From: Clostridiales bacterium
Lineage (GTDB): Bacteria; Bacillota; Clostridia; Christensenellales; Aristaeellaceae
Direction of reading: 5' to 3'
Length of the DNA: 16,925 bases
Assembly (NCBI GenBank): GCA_022776785.1
Contig: JALFHA010000024.1
Coordinates: 1-16,925, forward strand
The notes under the pieces are model-generated. The model did not search any database, was not told the DNA's origin, and saw only the letters and a list, made by a program, of their open reading frames with translations. Shown piece after piece: positions 6,269-14,445 of the stretch. Position 1 is the stretch's first letter, and the number at the start of each line of letters is the position of its first letter. The position numbers were made by a program, and so were the translations under genes.

Positions 6269-7024
6269 TCAGTCGTTGTGAGGGGGCATCTGCGCCTCCT
6301 CGCCGACACACGCGCCCATCAGCTTGTTGATGGAGCGCTCCACGGCGTCGCGGCTGTTGCCCCACGGCTTGTCGGCGTTGCGGTAGTCGAACTTGAGCGT
6401 GAAGCCCTCCAGCTCGTCCTCGATGCGGCGCAGGTTGGCAAGCTCCAGCCCGGCGACGACCTTGCGGAATTCCTCGGCCTGCTTTGCATGAAGCGTCTCC
6501 TCCGCCATCTCCAGCACGAGCGCCAGATGCGGCAGGCAGAAGCCCTTCGACTGCTCGAGCATCGCCCTGAATTCAGCGTTGGCAAAGTAGAGCTGAGCGA
6601 TGGTGTAGGCGTAGCGCCTGAGCGAGGCGGAGAGCTGGTCGCAGATGACGCAGCCTGCAATGCGCGCGCGGATCTTCGGGGCGGGGCCGTCGGGCTCCTT
6701 CCCGCCGCGCAGCGAGGCGAGCAGCCCGCCGCGCGCAGGCGCGCCGCCCAAAATCTTTTCCAGCGAGGCGACGACCTCCTGCATGTGCGTGTGGGTCATC
6801 AGCGCAAGGCCAAGGCGGTTGCGCCTGTCGTACATGAGCTGAAAGTGGCGCACGCAGAAGCCAACCTCGTTCGTTTTCACGCGGCAGTCGGGCTCCATGT
6901 ACGCCGAGCCGAGCATACTGTCCACATACTGATCCTCGCTGTGTATGCGCAGGCTGCACAGCGGGCACTCGCAGCCCGTCTTGTAGGCATCGAGCACGGG
7001 AATGGTATCCAGCGTATATTTCAT
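6269..7024 (-). CDS. DUF6062-like protein with duplicated Cys/His motifs
   Basis: A 251-residue cytoplasmic protein that I assign, from memory of the clostridial family, to DUF6062; function unknown. It carries two copies of one pattern: CPLC (20-23) followed by GFCVRH (56-61), and CVICDQ (125-130) followed by GFCLPH (162-167). C20, C23, C57 and H60 would form one CCCH site and C125, C128, C163 and H166 a second. This looks like an internal duplication that binds two zinc ions or clusters. Extra cysteines are C18 and C47. The remainder is helical and charged. The ATG at 7024 is preferred over 7039 because TGAGGAAA (7038-7031) precedes it at a usual distance. First gene of the operon with the acetyltransferase and kinase. 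No promoter was recognised in the 133-base gap to the divergent gene. Confidence 0.8.
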   Translation of the reverse strand: MKYTLDTIPVLDAYKTGCECPLCSLRIHSEDQYVDSMLGSAYMEPDCRVKTNEVGFCVRHFQLMYDRRNRLGLALMTHTHMQEVVASLEKILGGAPARGGLLASLRGGKEPDGPAPKIRARIAGCVICDQLSASLRRYAYTIAQLYFANAEFRAMLEQSKGFCLPHLALVLEMAEETLHAKQAEEFRKVVAGLELANLRRIEDELEGFTLKFDYRNADKPWGNSRDAVERSINKLMGACVGEEAQMPPHND

Positions 7025-7157
7025 CGCAGTTTTCCTCATCCTGACAAAAAGCAGGCCGTCTTCGCGCGCACCGCGCGGGGCGGGCGGCTACGGGAGAGCG
7101 ACGGGATATTTGCGGCGCGGGGCTCATAGGCTCGAGGGCGGAGAAGGGGGAGAAGCG

Positions 7158-7925
7158 ATGCGCAGAAGGCGGTGGGTATCCTCGCGGGCGCGTCAGGCGA
7201 GGGCAAGGCGCGTCAGGCGGCGCGCAATCGTGCTGCTGATCGTGCTGGCGCTCGGCGCGCTGGCCATGCAGCCGGAGCTGCGCGCGCGCATTGCGCAGGC
7301 CGGACGGGAGGGGCTGGCTGCAGTGCAGGCGTTTGCGCAGACGGCAGGGGATGGCAGCACGCAGGCAGCGCTGACTCTGCCGGCAATGGAGGTCTGGGCG
7401 CTTCAGCTCGGCGTGTTTGATAGCGGCGAGAGCGCCGCACAGGAGCAGCAGCGGCGATCCGCCGAGGGTGTGCCTTGCGTCGTCTGGCAGAGGGAGAAAA
7501 TGCGCCTGATCTGCGCTGTCGCGCTCAGCCGTGAGGGGCTTGACACGCAGGCGGCCGGAGAGCGGGAGAGCTTTGTCGTCAGGGACACGCTGCCCGAGGT
7601 GCAGCTCCGTCTGACGGCCTCGAAGGGGGAAATGGAGGACGCGCTCTCGCTGCTGCGCCTGCCCGACGCGCTGCTCAGCGCGCTGCTCAGCGACGGGCAG
7701 ACGCTCGATGCGCTCGTGAGCGAGGCGGAGCGGCAGGCCGGGCGTGCGCTGAGCGCTCACCCGGAAAACGAGCTTTACACCCAGCTCGCGCAGAGCCTTG
7801 TCAACTGGTGTGCGCTGATGCGTCAGACGGCGCAGGGGAGCGACGCGCAGACTGCGCGCATCTATGCGCAGACGACGATGTGCACGCTCTGCCGCGAGCT
7901 GCGCCGGGCACTGAGCGGGGCTTAA
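7158..7925 (+). CDS. Single-pass membrane protein with SPOR-like segment
   Basis: This 255-residue protein has a very basic head (residues 1-22, mostly Arg), a hydrophobic segment AIVLLIVLALGALAM (23-37) and an extracytoplasmic remainder: a type II membrane topology. Residues about 77-145 (MEVWALQLGVFDSGESAAQE, then the GVPCVVWQ strand and the MRLICAVAL strand) read like a divergent SPOR domain, the fold that binds denuded peptidoglycan glycans. The C-terminal 110 residues are helical and of unknown role. The ATG at 7158 is chosen because AAGGGGGAG (7144-7152) precedes it; the longer frame from 7002 would run through the divergent gene. SPOR proteins in Firmicutes occur as sporulation or cell-wall factors, so a role at the septum or cortex is plausible but unproven. 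The stop codon overlaps the stop of the convergent flavoprotein gene. Confidence 0.72.
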   Translation: MRRRRWVSSRARQARARRVRRRAIVLLIVLALGALAMQPELRARIAQAGREGLAAVQAFAQTAGDGSTQAALTLPAMEVWALQLGVFDSGESAAQEQQRRSAEGVPCVVWQREKMRLICAVALSREGLDTQAAGERESFVVRDTLPEVQLRLTASKGEMEDALSLLRLPDALLSALLSDGQTLDALVSEAERQAGRALSAHPENELYTQLAQSLVNWCALMRQTAQGSDAQTARIYAQTTMCTLCRELRRALSGA

Positions 7926-9535
7926 AGCAGCGTTTCGAGGATGGCCTGTGCGCAGCGCACGCCGTCCACGGCGGCAGAGGTGATGCCGCCCGCGTAACCC
8001 GCACCCTCGCCGCAGGGATACACGCCTCGCGCGCCGGGGCTTTGCAAATTCTCCCCGCGCAGGATGCGCACGGGCGAGGATGAGCGCGTTTCCGGCCCGG
8101 TGAGCAGCGCGTCGGGAGAATCAAAGCCCTGCAGCCTGCGCCCGAGCAGCGGCAGCGCCTCGCGCATCGCGGAAACGACGAAGCCGGGCAGCAGATCGGC
8201 CATGTCGCCCAGCACGACGCCCGGTCGGTAGCTGGGCGTCACGCTGCCAGGCTGGCTGCTCGCGCGCCCGGAGAGCAGATCGCCGACTGTCTGGCAGGGG
8301 GCCTTGCCCGTACACCCGCCGAGCACGAAGGCGCGGCGCTCGATGTCGCGCTGGAGGAACATGCCTGCCAGCGGATGATCGCCCGGAAAGTCCTCCGGGC
8401 CGATGCCCACCAGCAGCGCGCTGTTGGCGTTCACGCCGTCGCGCGCCCAGCAGCTCATGCCGTTGGTGACGACGCTCTCCGGCTCGCTCGCCGCGGCGAC
8501 GACGCTGCCGCCGGGGCACATGCAGAACGTGTATACGCCGCGCCCGGAGGGCAGGTGCACCGCCAGCTTGTAGTCCGCCGCGCCCAGCGCGGGATGGCCC
8601 GCAAACGCACCGTACTGAGCGCGGTCGATGAGCGCCTGCGGGTGCTCGATGCGCGCGCCGATGGAGAAGGGCTTCTGCGCCATGGCAAAATGGGATTCAT
8701 GCAGCATGGTGAATGTGTCGCGCGCGCTGTGGCCGATCGCCAGCACCAGCGCGTCAGCAGGCAGCTCATGCACGCCCTGCGCGTCCTCCCAGACGACGGC
8801 GCGCAGCACGCCGTCCCGGCAGATGAGCCGGGTCATGCGCGCGCCGAAATGCACCTCGCCGCCGAGGGAGAGGATATGCTCACGCATGGCGCGCACCACG
8901 CCCGCGAGCTTGTCCGTGCCGATGTGGGGTTTGGCGTCGATGAGGATGTCCCGCGGCGCGCCGAAGCGCACGAACGTGCGCAGCACATGGGCGATGCGCG
9001 CATCCTTCGTGCCCGTGTTCAGCTTGCCGTCGGAAAACGTGCCTGCGCCGCCCTCGCCGAACTGCACGTTGGATTCGCTCTTGAAGGCGCTCTGACCGCT
9101 TTCCCAGTAGGTGGCCACGTCGCGCGTACGGGTGTCCACATCCTGCCCGCGCTCGAGCACGATGGGCTGCGCGCCGTGCTCCGCCAGCGTCAGGGCGGCG
9201 AACAGCCCGGCGGGGCCCATGCCCACGACGACGGGGCGCGGCATGGGCGCATGAGGGAGCACGCGGGGCGCGCTGCCTGTTTCGCATGGAAGCAGCTCTC
9301 CTGAGGAGGGCTCAAGCCTTGCCGCGATGCGCCGCTCGGCCTGCGCGTCCACAAGCGATACATCGAGGGAGACGACGAAGCAGACGTCGTTTTTTTTGCG
9401 CGCGTCCACGCTCCTGCGCGCGATTTCGCAGCAGGCGATCTGCGCCGCGGGCACGCCGAGGCGCTTGGCCGCGCAGGAGATCAGCGTCTTGCGCGTGTGG
9501 TCCAGGGGAAGCTTGATGTTGTGGATGCGAAGCAT
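7922..9535 (-). CDS. FAD-dependent dehydrogenase, COG2509-like
   Basis: A 537-residue cytoplasmic flavoprotein of the group often annotated NAD(P)/FAD-dependent oxidoreductase; the substrate is unknown. Residues 1-95 form an N-terminal alpha/beta domain typical of this family. VVVGMGPAGLFAA (102-114) with E128 is the FAD-binding fold. NVQFGEGGAGTFSDGKLNTG (156-175) is the family's hallmark stretch. GVYPCGEGAGYAGGITSAA near the C-terminus completes the FAD site and marks the trypsin-like-independent, flavoprotein-type ending seen in COG2509 proteins. AAAGGA (9552-9547) lies 11 bases before the ATG and inside the end of the preceding gene. Last gene of the leftward operon with the MATE transporter and the HI0933-like protein. 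Its stop TAA shares four bases with the stop of the convergent gene. No terminator is visible beyond it, so transcripts may run antisense into that gene. Confidence 0.88.
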   Translation of the reverse strand: MLRIHNIKLPLDHTRKTLISCAAKRLGVPAAQIACCEIARRSVDARKKNDVCFVVSLDVSLVDAQAERRIAARLEPSSGELLPCETGSAPRVLPHAPMPRPVVVGMGPAGLFAALTLAEHGAQPIVLERGQDVDTRTRDVATYWESGQSAFKSESNVQFGEGGAGTFSDGKLNTGTKDARIAHVLRTFVRFGAPRDILIDAKPHIGTDKLAGVVRAMREHILSLGGEVHFGARMTRLICRDGVLRAVVWEDAQGVHELPADALVLAIGHSARDTFTMLHESHFAMAQKPFSIGARIEHPQALIDRAQYGAFAGHPALGAADYKLAVHLPSGRGVYTFCMCPGGSVVAAASEPESVVTNGMSCWARDGVNANSALLVGIGPEDFPGDHPLAGMFLQRDIERRAFVLGGCTGKAPCQTVGDLLSGRASSQPGSVTPSYRPGVVLGDMADLLPGFVVSAMREALPLLGRRLQGFDSPDALLTGPETRSSSPVRILRGENLQSPGARGVYPCGEGAGYAGGITSAAVDGVRCAQAILETLL

Positions 9536-9540
9536 GTCGG

Positions 9541-10770
9541 TTATTGTCCTTTCTGAAGCAGGGAGAGGATGGCCTTCGCGGCGGTCAGGCCGCTGGCGAC
9601 GGCGAAGTGCAGGTTATAGCCGCCGCACGGGCCGTCCACATCGAGCAGCTCGCCCGCGAGATACAGGCCGTCAAAGAGGAGGGAGCGCATCGTTTCAGGC
9701 TCAACCTCGTCAAGCGCCACACCGCCGCGCGTGACCTGCGCGGAGCGCAGCCCCTGCGTGCCCGTCACGGCAAGCGGGAAGGCGGATAGCGCGCCGAGCA
9801 GCGCGGCCCTTTCGCGCGCGGTCAGCGACGAGGCGGGCGCGTCCGCGTCGAGCCGCGCCTGCCGCAGTACGCTCTGCGCGAGCAGCCGGGGCAGCACGCC
9901 GGTCATCAGCGCCTGCGCGCCCCGGTCGGGAAAGCGCTCAATGCGCGCATCCAGCCAGCCGGGCAGCACGTCTGCCGGCACGTCGGGCAGGAGGTTCGCC
10001 AGCAGGCGCACGCGCCGCCCCTCGCCCAGCGCCTGCGCGGCCATGCCCGAGAGCTGGAATACGCACACGCCGGAGACGCCGTAGTCGGCAAAGAGCAGCT
10101 CGCCCGTTTCATGCGCTGCGTCGTGCCCATCGATTTCAAGCGTCAGCGCCGCCTGCGTGCGCAGGCCCTTGAGCGCGCGCAGCGCCGGATGCTCGCAGCG
10201 AAGCTGCACCAGCGCCGGGTACAGCGGCGTAACGCTGTGGCCCAGATCAGCAAGCAGCCGCGTGCCCGCACCGTCCGTCCCGAGATGCGGCGCGGCGCTG
10301 CCGCCCATCGCAGCGAGCAGGGCAGGGGCGCTGAGCGTCCGCCCATCTTCAAGGCTGACCGTCATGCCGCCGCGCCTGCCGGGGCACAGCGAAATGGCCT
10401 GCGCAGGCGCGATCAGGCGCGCGCGGCTGCACCCGGCGCGCAGCACGTCGAGCACGGAGGAGGCGGCCATCGTGCGCGGATAGAGCCGTCCGTCCTCGCA
10501 GGCGGTCATCAGACCCAGTTCCTCCCAGAAGCGCATGACCTCCGCGGGCGGCGTCGCGGCATAGACGCGGCGAACAAACGGCACGGCGCTGCCGTAGCAC
10601 TCCGCGTCCATGACGGTATTGGACAGGTTGCAGCGGCCGTTGCCGGTGGAGAGCAGCTTCTTGCCCACGCGGTCAAGCCGCTCGACAATCGCGGTGTCGG
10701 CGCCCGCCGCCGTGAGCGCGCAGGCGGCGGAAAGCCCGGCTGCGCCGCCGCCGATGATGATGCAGTCCAT
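9541..10770 (-). CDS. HI0933/BaiN-family NAD(P)/FAD-dependent oxidoreductase
   Basis: A 409-residue flavoprotein of the HI0933/YhiN group, which automated pipelines label BaiN or RdsA. It opens with a GxGxxG FAD-binding fold (MDCIIIGGGAAGLSAA, 1-16) and E30. The diagnostic VGKKLLSTGNGRCNLSN (35-51) follows. LYLAGELLDVDGPCGGYNLH near the C-terminus is the second family signature. Family members have been linked to bile-acid or anaerobic reduction chemistry, but most are uncharacterised, so I give no symbol. AAAGGAG (10783-10777) lies six bases before the ATG and overlaps the stop of the MATE gene. Only five bases separate its end from the next flavoprotein. Two different FAD enzymes in one transcript with an exporter is a notable arrangement. 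Confidence 0.9.
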   Translation of the reverse strand: MDCIIIGGGAAGLSAACALTAAGADTAIVERLDRVGKKLLSTGNGRCNLSNTVMDAECYGSAVPFVRRVYAATPPAEVMRFWEELGLMTACEDGRLYPRTMAASSVLDVLRAGCSRARLIAPAQAISLCPGRRGGMTVSLEDGRTLSAPALLAAMGGSAAPHLGTDGAGTRLLADLGHSVTPLYPALVQLRCEHPALRALKGLRTQAALTLEIDGHDAAHETGELLFADYGVSGVCVFQLSGMAAQALGEGRRVRLLANLLPDVPADVLPGWLDARIERFPDRGAQALMTGVLPRLLAQSVLRQARLDADAPASSLTARERAALLGALSAFPLAVTGTQGLRSAQVTRGGVALDEVEPETMRSLLFDGLYLAGELLDVDGPCGGYNLHFAVASGLTAAKAILSLLQKGQ

Positions 10771-10782
10771 AGCGTTCTCCTT

Positions 10783-12177
10783 TCAGGCGCCGCTCTGCGC
10801 CGCGTGCGAGAGCTCCTGCTGGCGGCGGCTGAGGATTTTTTCAAAATTGAGCAGCATCAGCGTCGTGGCAATGGCGACGGAGGTCACGTCGGCGATGGGC
10901 TCGGCCAGGTACACGCCCGTCACGCCGAAGAAGCGCGGCAGCACGATCGCCAGCGGAATGAGCAGCACCACCTTGCGCATCACGGCGATGACGAGCGAAA
11001 TCTTCGCCTGCCCGAGCCCGACGAACATGCTCTGCGTGGCGTTCTGGACGCCGAAGATGCACAGCCCCGCGGCGTAGATGCGCAGACCGCGGACGGTCAG
11101 CTCCGCCAGCGCCTCATCCCGGGTGAACAGGCCGATGAACGCGCGCGGGAACAGCTCGATGAGCGCGCAGTAGGTCATCGTGAAGGCGAGCGTGGAAAGC
11201 AGCAGTGCCCTGAACGTTTTTCGCACGCGGTCCAGCTTGCCCGCGCCGTAGTTGAAGCTCATCAGCGGCTGCACGCCGTTGGTGTAGCCCATCAGCGGCG
11301 TGGTGAAGAGCTGCACGACGCTGCCGATGATCGTCATCGTGCCGACGTACATGTCCCCGCCGTAGGTCATCATGCCGCGGTTGAGAACCACCTGCACGGC
11401 GCTCTCCGTAAAGACCATCGTAAATGGCGACACGCCCAGCGCCGTGATGGAGCGGACGATGGGCCAGCAAAAGCGCACGCAGTCCGCGCGCAGGCGGATG
11501 CGCGAGCGATTTCCGGCCAGAAAGGAGAGCACCCACAGGCAGGAGACGCCCTGCGAGATGACCGTCGCCAGCGCCGCGCCGCGCACGCCCATGCCCAGCG
11601 CGAAGATGAACAGCGGGTCTAGCGCGATGTTGAGCACAGCGCCGATGAGCACGGAGAGCATCGCCTCGCGCGCGCTGCCCTGCGCGGTGATGTACGGGTT
11701 GAGCCCGAGCACGAGCTGCACAAACGCCGTGCCCAGCAGATACACGGTGAGATAGTCCCGCGCGTAGGGCAGCGTATTTTCGCTCGCGCCGAAGGCCGTG
11801 AGCAGCGGCGCCATGAAGGCGTAAAAGACGGCCATCAGCGTCGCGGAGGTGCACAGCAGCATGAACGCCGATGCGCCGAGGATGCGCTCTGCGCCGTCCT
11901 GCCGCCCCTCGCCGAGCTTGATGGAGGCCAGCGGCGCGCCGCCCGCGCCAAAGAGCGAGGCGAACGCCGAGATCAGCGTGATGATGGGAAAGGTCAGCCC
12001 CACGCCGGTGAGCGCATAGGCGCCCACGCCCTCGATGCTGCCGATGTACATGCGGTCGACCATATTGTAGAGCATATTGATCGTCTGCGCGACGACGGAG
12101 GGCAGGGCGAGCCTGAGCATCAGGCGGCCGATGGAGCCCTGCCCCAGATCGGGCGCAGCAGAGCGGGATTGTTTCAT
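10783..12177 (-). CDS. MATE-family multidrug efflux transporter
   Basis: A 464-residue integral membrane protein with about 12 hydrophobic segments, the usual MATE length. It is expected to export cationic drugs or metabolites using a Na+ or H+ gradient. Recognisable blocks are the N-terminal SIGRLMLRLALPSVVAQTIN with MLYNMVDRMYIG, the mid-protein repeat start ALGVSPFTMVFTESAVQVVL, and GVQPLMSFNYGAGKLDRVRK, a strong signature of the MepA-like branch. The ATG at 12177 has AAGGA (12191-12187) nine bases upstream. The open frame continues upstream through the promoter and into the divergent esterase gene, and that extension is rejected. First gene of the leftward operon. Substrate cannot be read from sequence; the flavoprotein partners raise the possibility that it exports a product of theirs. 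Confidence 0.94.
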   Translation of the reverse strand: MKQSRSAAPDLGQGSIGRLMLRLALPSVVAQTINMLYNMVDRMYIGSIEGVGAYALTGVGLTFPIITLISAFASLFGAGGAPLASIKLGEGRQDGAERILGASAFMLLCTSATLMAVFYAFMAPLLTAFGASENTLPYARDYLTVYLLGTAFVQLVLGLNPYITAQGSAREAMLSVLIGAVLNIALDPLFIFALGMGVRGAALATVISQGVSCLWVLSFLAGNRSRIRLRADCVRFCWPIVRSITALGVSPFTMVFTESAVQVVLNRGMMTYGGDMYVGTMTIIGSVVQLFTTPLMGYTNGVQPLMSFNYGAGKLDRVRKTFRALLLSTLAFTMTYCALIELFPRAFIGLFTRDEALAELTVRGLRIYAAGLCIFGVQNATQSMFVGLGQAKISLVIAVMRKVVLLIPLAIVLPRFFGVTGVYLAEPIADVTSVAIATTLMLLNFEKILSRRQQELSHAAQSGA

Positions 12178-12231
12178 AAAAAGCCATCCTTCTGCCGCGG
12201 CATTGTCGCTGAAATTGCGCGGCTTTCCGGT

Positions 12232-12261
12232 ATTATACCACACGCCCGGCAAAAAACACAA
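12232..12261 (-). promoter_or_regulatory. Promoter of the MATE-flavoprotein operon
   Basis: On the minus strand TTGTGT (12261-12256) and a perfect TATAAT (12237-12232) are 18 bases apart. TGG directly before the -10 supplies an extended TGn element. Transcription should start near 12225, giving a leader of about 45-50 bases before the ATG at 12177. Confidence 0.7.
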
Positions 12262-12314
12262 CGCGCTCACGCGTGTTTGCGCGCATAGACGCAGGCGTGT
12301 GACCATATATATGG
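12239..12314. promoter_or_regulatory. Repeat-rich divergent control region
   Basis: Between the divergent MATE and esterase genes lie CACACGCC (12239-12246) and its inverted copy GGCGTGTG (12294-12301), the palindrome CACGCGTG (12268-12275) and the 12-bp palindrome CCATATATATGG (12303-12314). GCGTGT thus occurs three times in about 60 bases. These could be operator sites that co-regulate the two divergent units. No local regulator gene is present, and the repeats are short enough that part may be chance. Confidence 0.4.
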
Positions 12315-12357
12315 AGAGAAAAACAGGCCGGCTGCGTCCGGCGGAACGGAGGACGAA

Positions 12358-13104
12358 ATGATTCACAGATTTGCGCTGGCGTATACCCCCGGACAGGAGG
12401 ATCGCATGGTGAGCGTGTATGTGCCCGAGGGCGGCGGCAGGTTCCCGGTCATGTACATGTTCGACGGACAGAATGCCTTTGAGGACGGCGAGGCCGCCTA
12501 TGGACGAAGCTGGAATCTGGACACATTTCTGAGTGGCTGGGGCAAGGGCATGATTCTCGTGGCGATGCAGAGCAGCATGGAGCGCGACAGGCGGCTTTCG
12601 GAGTACTGTCCCTATCACCTCGTGCCCCGGCTCTGGGAGGGGCTGCGCGGCCACGGGCGCGAGACGCTTGCGTGGATCGTGGACGAGCTCAAGCCGAGGA
12701 TCGACGCCGAATTTCCCACGCTGCCCGAGCGCGCGTGCACCGGCGTGATGGGCGCGTCGATGGGCGCGCTGATAAGCCTGTACGCCGTCACGGCGCGCAA
12801 CGACGTGTTCTCCAAGGCGGCGTGCATCTCGCCTGCGCTGAGCTCGTGCTATGTGCAGGCGCTTCGCCAGATCAAGGGCGACCGGATAGACCCCGATACG
12901 CGGGTGTATCTATCGTGGGGCGAGTGTGAATCCCGCGACGCGCGTTCCCTCGCCCATACTAGCGCGCAGCATCTGGAGATCGCCAACCTGCTCATGGCGC
13001 AGGGTGCGCGGGTCTATCCGTATCTTCAGGAGGAGGGACGCCACTGCGAGGCGGACTGGAGCCGGCAGACGGGCGAAGCCATGCGCTTTCTGTGGCTGGA
13101 ATGA
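12358..13104 (+). CDS. Alpha/beta-hydrolase-fold esterase (Esterase D/IroE-like)
   Basis: A 248-residue hydrolase without a signal peptide, so probably cytoplasmic. It has the putative esterase family layout: PVMYMFDGQNAFED (30-43), a nucleophile elbow GASMGA with S134 (132-137) and a C-terminal GRHCEADW with catalytic H229. The acidic member is probably E189 or E191 in WGECES. DGQNAF after the second strand and GASMGALIS are typical of enzymes related to enterochelin esterase, acyl-CoA thioesterase and acetyl-xylan or feruloyl esterase domains. The substrate is therefore an ester of unknown kind. GGAGG (12348-12352) is five bases before the ATG. It is divergent from the MATE operon and stands apart from the secreted SH3 genes downstream by 132 bases and a hairpin, so it is probably transcribed alone. 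Confidence 0.86.
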   Translation: MIHRFALAYTPGQEDRMVSVYVPEGGGRFPVMYMFDGQNAFEDGEAAYGRSWNLDTFLSGWGKGMILVAMQSSMERDRRLSEYCPYHLVPRLWEGLRGHGRETLAWIVDELKPRIDAEFPTLPERACTGVMGASMGALISLYAVTARNDVFSKAACISPALSSCYVQALRQIKGDRIDPDTRVYLSWGECESRDARSLAHTSAQHLEIANLLMAQGARVYPYLQEEGRHCEADWSRQTGEAMRFLWLE

Positions 13105-13152
13105 CTCAGGGCGGCGCGCTTTGCAGAAAACCTGAGAAAAAACCAAATATTG

Positions 13153-13183
13153 GCGGACAGGGTGCAATTTTTGCCCTGTCCGC
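13153..13183 (+). terminator. Hairpin after the esterase gene
   Basis: GCGGACAGGG (13153-13162) pairs perfectly with CCCTGTCCGC (13174-13183) around an 11-base loop. Only TT follows the stem, so it is a poor intrinsic terminator. The T-run lies in the loop instead. It may stabilise the esterase mRNA 3' end, terminate with help from a factor, or act in the leader of the next gene. Confidence 0.45.
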
Positions 13184-13236
13184 TTCGTCATACAAGGAGA
13201 GGATACAAACGCTTCGGCGCGGGGGGAGGAATACGG

Positions 13237-14433
13237 ATGAGACGAAGACTTACAGCCCAATGGATAGGAGCGGCGTGCGCGCTGCTCATGCTGCTGGCAC
13301 TGCCCTGCGCGCCGGGACGCGCCGAGGATGCGGCTGTGACGGGGGAACGCCTGCTGGAGGTTCTGCCCATCCTGCCTGAGAGAACCCGTGCGCTGACGCG
13401 CTGCGAGGAGGCACCCTTTGAGCCCATCGCCCTGCGCGCGCAGGACTTTGACCGCATGGACATGGCATTTCTGCAATCGCTTGGCCTTGATGAAAGCCGC
13501 GTGCAGGACGTGTCGTTTAGTGGGCAACAGACGTGGACGGGTGTGACGAGCGGCGGACGGACGGTGACGCTGCTGTTCTGCGGCGCCTACGGCGAGGAGA
13601 TCTTCGTCTTTGACCGTCCTGCGGGCGACACGGAGCGGCTCGTCGACGTGCTCTACTGCGGCTCAAGCGTCCCTGCGGAGGCGGGGCTGGTTTCCTGCGG
13701 GAGTGAGGATTATTTGCTGGTGACCGATTACGGCCACGGCACGGGCACGCTGACGCGCTGCACCAGCCTCTACAGTCTTAACAGGCGCAGCGTTTGTCTG
13801 CGCTATCTGCGCGAGGGCAGGCTCAACGAGGAGGGCGTGACTGCGCAAATCGTCACGCACACAAGCCTTGACGATCATCTGAACGGCTCCGCGGTGCTCG
13901 AGCCGGGCGAGCCGCTGCTGCTCTACAGCTACGTCGCCGTGACGGCCAGTGATTCGGCTGATCCGCGCAATACCCGGGTGCTCTCGCAGCGCTGCACGGT
14001 CTATGGCTTCGAGGCGAGGGAAGGCGGCTTCGTGCCAACGCTCGAGCGGACGTTTGCCGGAATCGCACCGTCTGTCATTGAGGGCATGAGTGTGGATGAG
14101 TTGGCCGGAAGTGCGCTGACCGTCGATGGCATGACGGACGTGCCGCCGGAGGATGTGCGCAGGCAGCCGGGTGTCCTCGAGGATGAGGCGCTTGTGCGCG
14201 ATTTGCAGGCCGTCGGGCGCAGGGCGCGCGTCGTCAACGCGGACTGGGTGAATCTTCGCCAGAGCACGAGCAAGAGCTCGCCCGCGCTGACTGCTGTAGA
14301 CAGCACCCAAACGGTGACCATTCTGCGCGAACGCTGCGGCGAGGACGAGGGCTGGACGCGTGTGCTCTTTGTGGATGGGCAGAACACGGCGTGGACGGGC
14401 TACATCTGGTGGAGCTTTCTTGAAAAGAAATAA
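13237..14433 (+). CDS. Secreted protein with C-terminal SH3b domain
   Basis: A 398-residue exported protein. Residues 1-29 form a signal peptide (RRR head, core IGAACALLMLLALPCAP, likely cut after GRA). Residues 30-325 match no family I know; they contain repeated short strands with VTLLFCGAYGEEIFVFD (110-126) and the LVTDYGHGTGTLTR region, which suggests a beta-rich fold. Residues about 329-396 are a bacterial SH3 domain (VVNADWVNLRQSTSKSSPAL to GYIWWSFL). Such domains usually bind peptidoglycan or surface ligands. The ATG at 13237 is preferred over 13150 because GGGGGGAGGA (13221-13230) precedes it and only this start gives a clean signal peptide. The next gene begins 12 bases after its stop, so the two are co-transcribed. 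No catalytic domain is apparent. Confidence 0.85.
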   Translation: MRRRLTAQWIGAACALLMLLALPCAPGRAEDAAVTGERLLEVLPILPERTRALTRCEEAPFEPIALRAQDFDRMDMAFLQSLGLDESRVQDVSFSGQQTWTGVTSGGRTVTLLFCGAYGEEIFVFDRPAGDTERLVDVLYCGSSVPAEAGLVSCGSEDYLLVTDYGHGTGTLTRCTSLYSLNRRSVCLRYLREGRLNEEGVTAQIVTHTSLDDHLNGSAVLEPGEPLLLYSYVAVTASDSADPRNTRVLSQRCTVYGFEAREGGFVPTLERTFAGIAPSVIEGMSVDELAGSALTVDGMTDVPPEDVRRQPGVLEDEALVRDLQAVGRRARVVNADWVNLRQSTSKSSPALTAVDSTQTVTILRERCGEDEGWTRVLFVDGQNTAWTGYIWWSFLEKK

Positions 14434-14445
14434 GGGGATGAAGTT

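Noticed and set aside
12178..12654. N-terminal extension of the MATE gene
   Set aside because: The extended frame crosses its own TATAAT promoter and the divergent esterase gene; the ATG at 12177 has a proper ribosome binding site and gives the normal family length.
13153..13183. Hairpin as a riboswitch aptamer for the secreted-protein operon
   Set aside because: It is a single simple stem with no multi-helix junction or conserved aptamer core that I can recognise.
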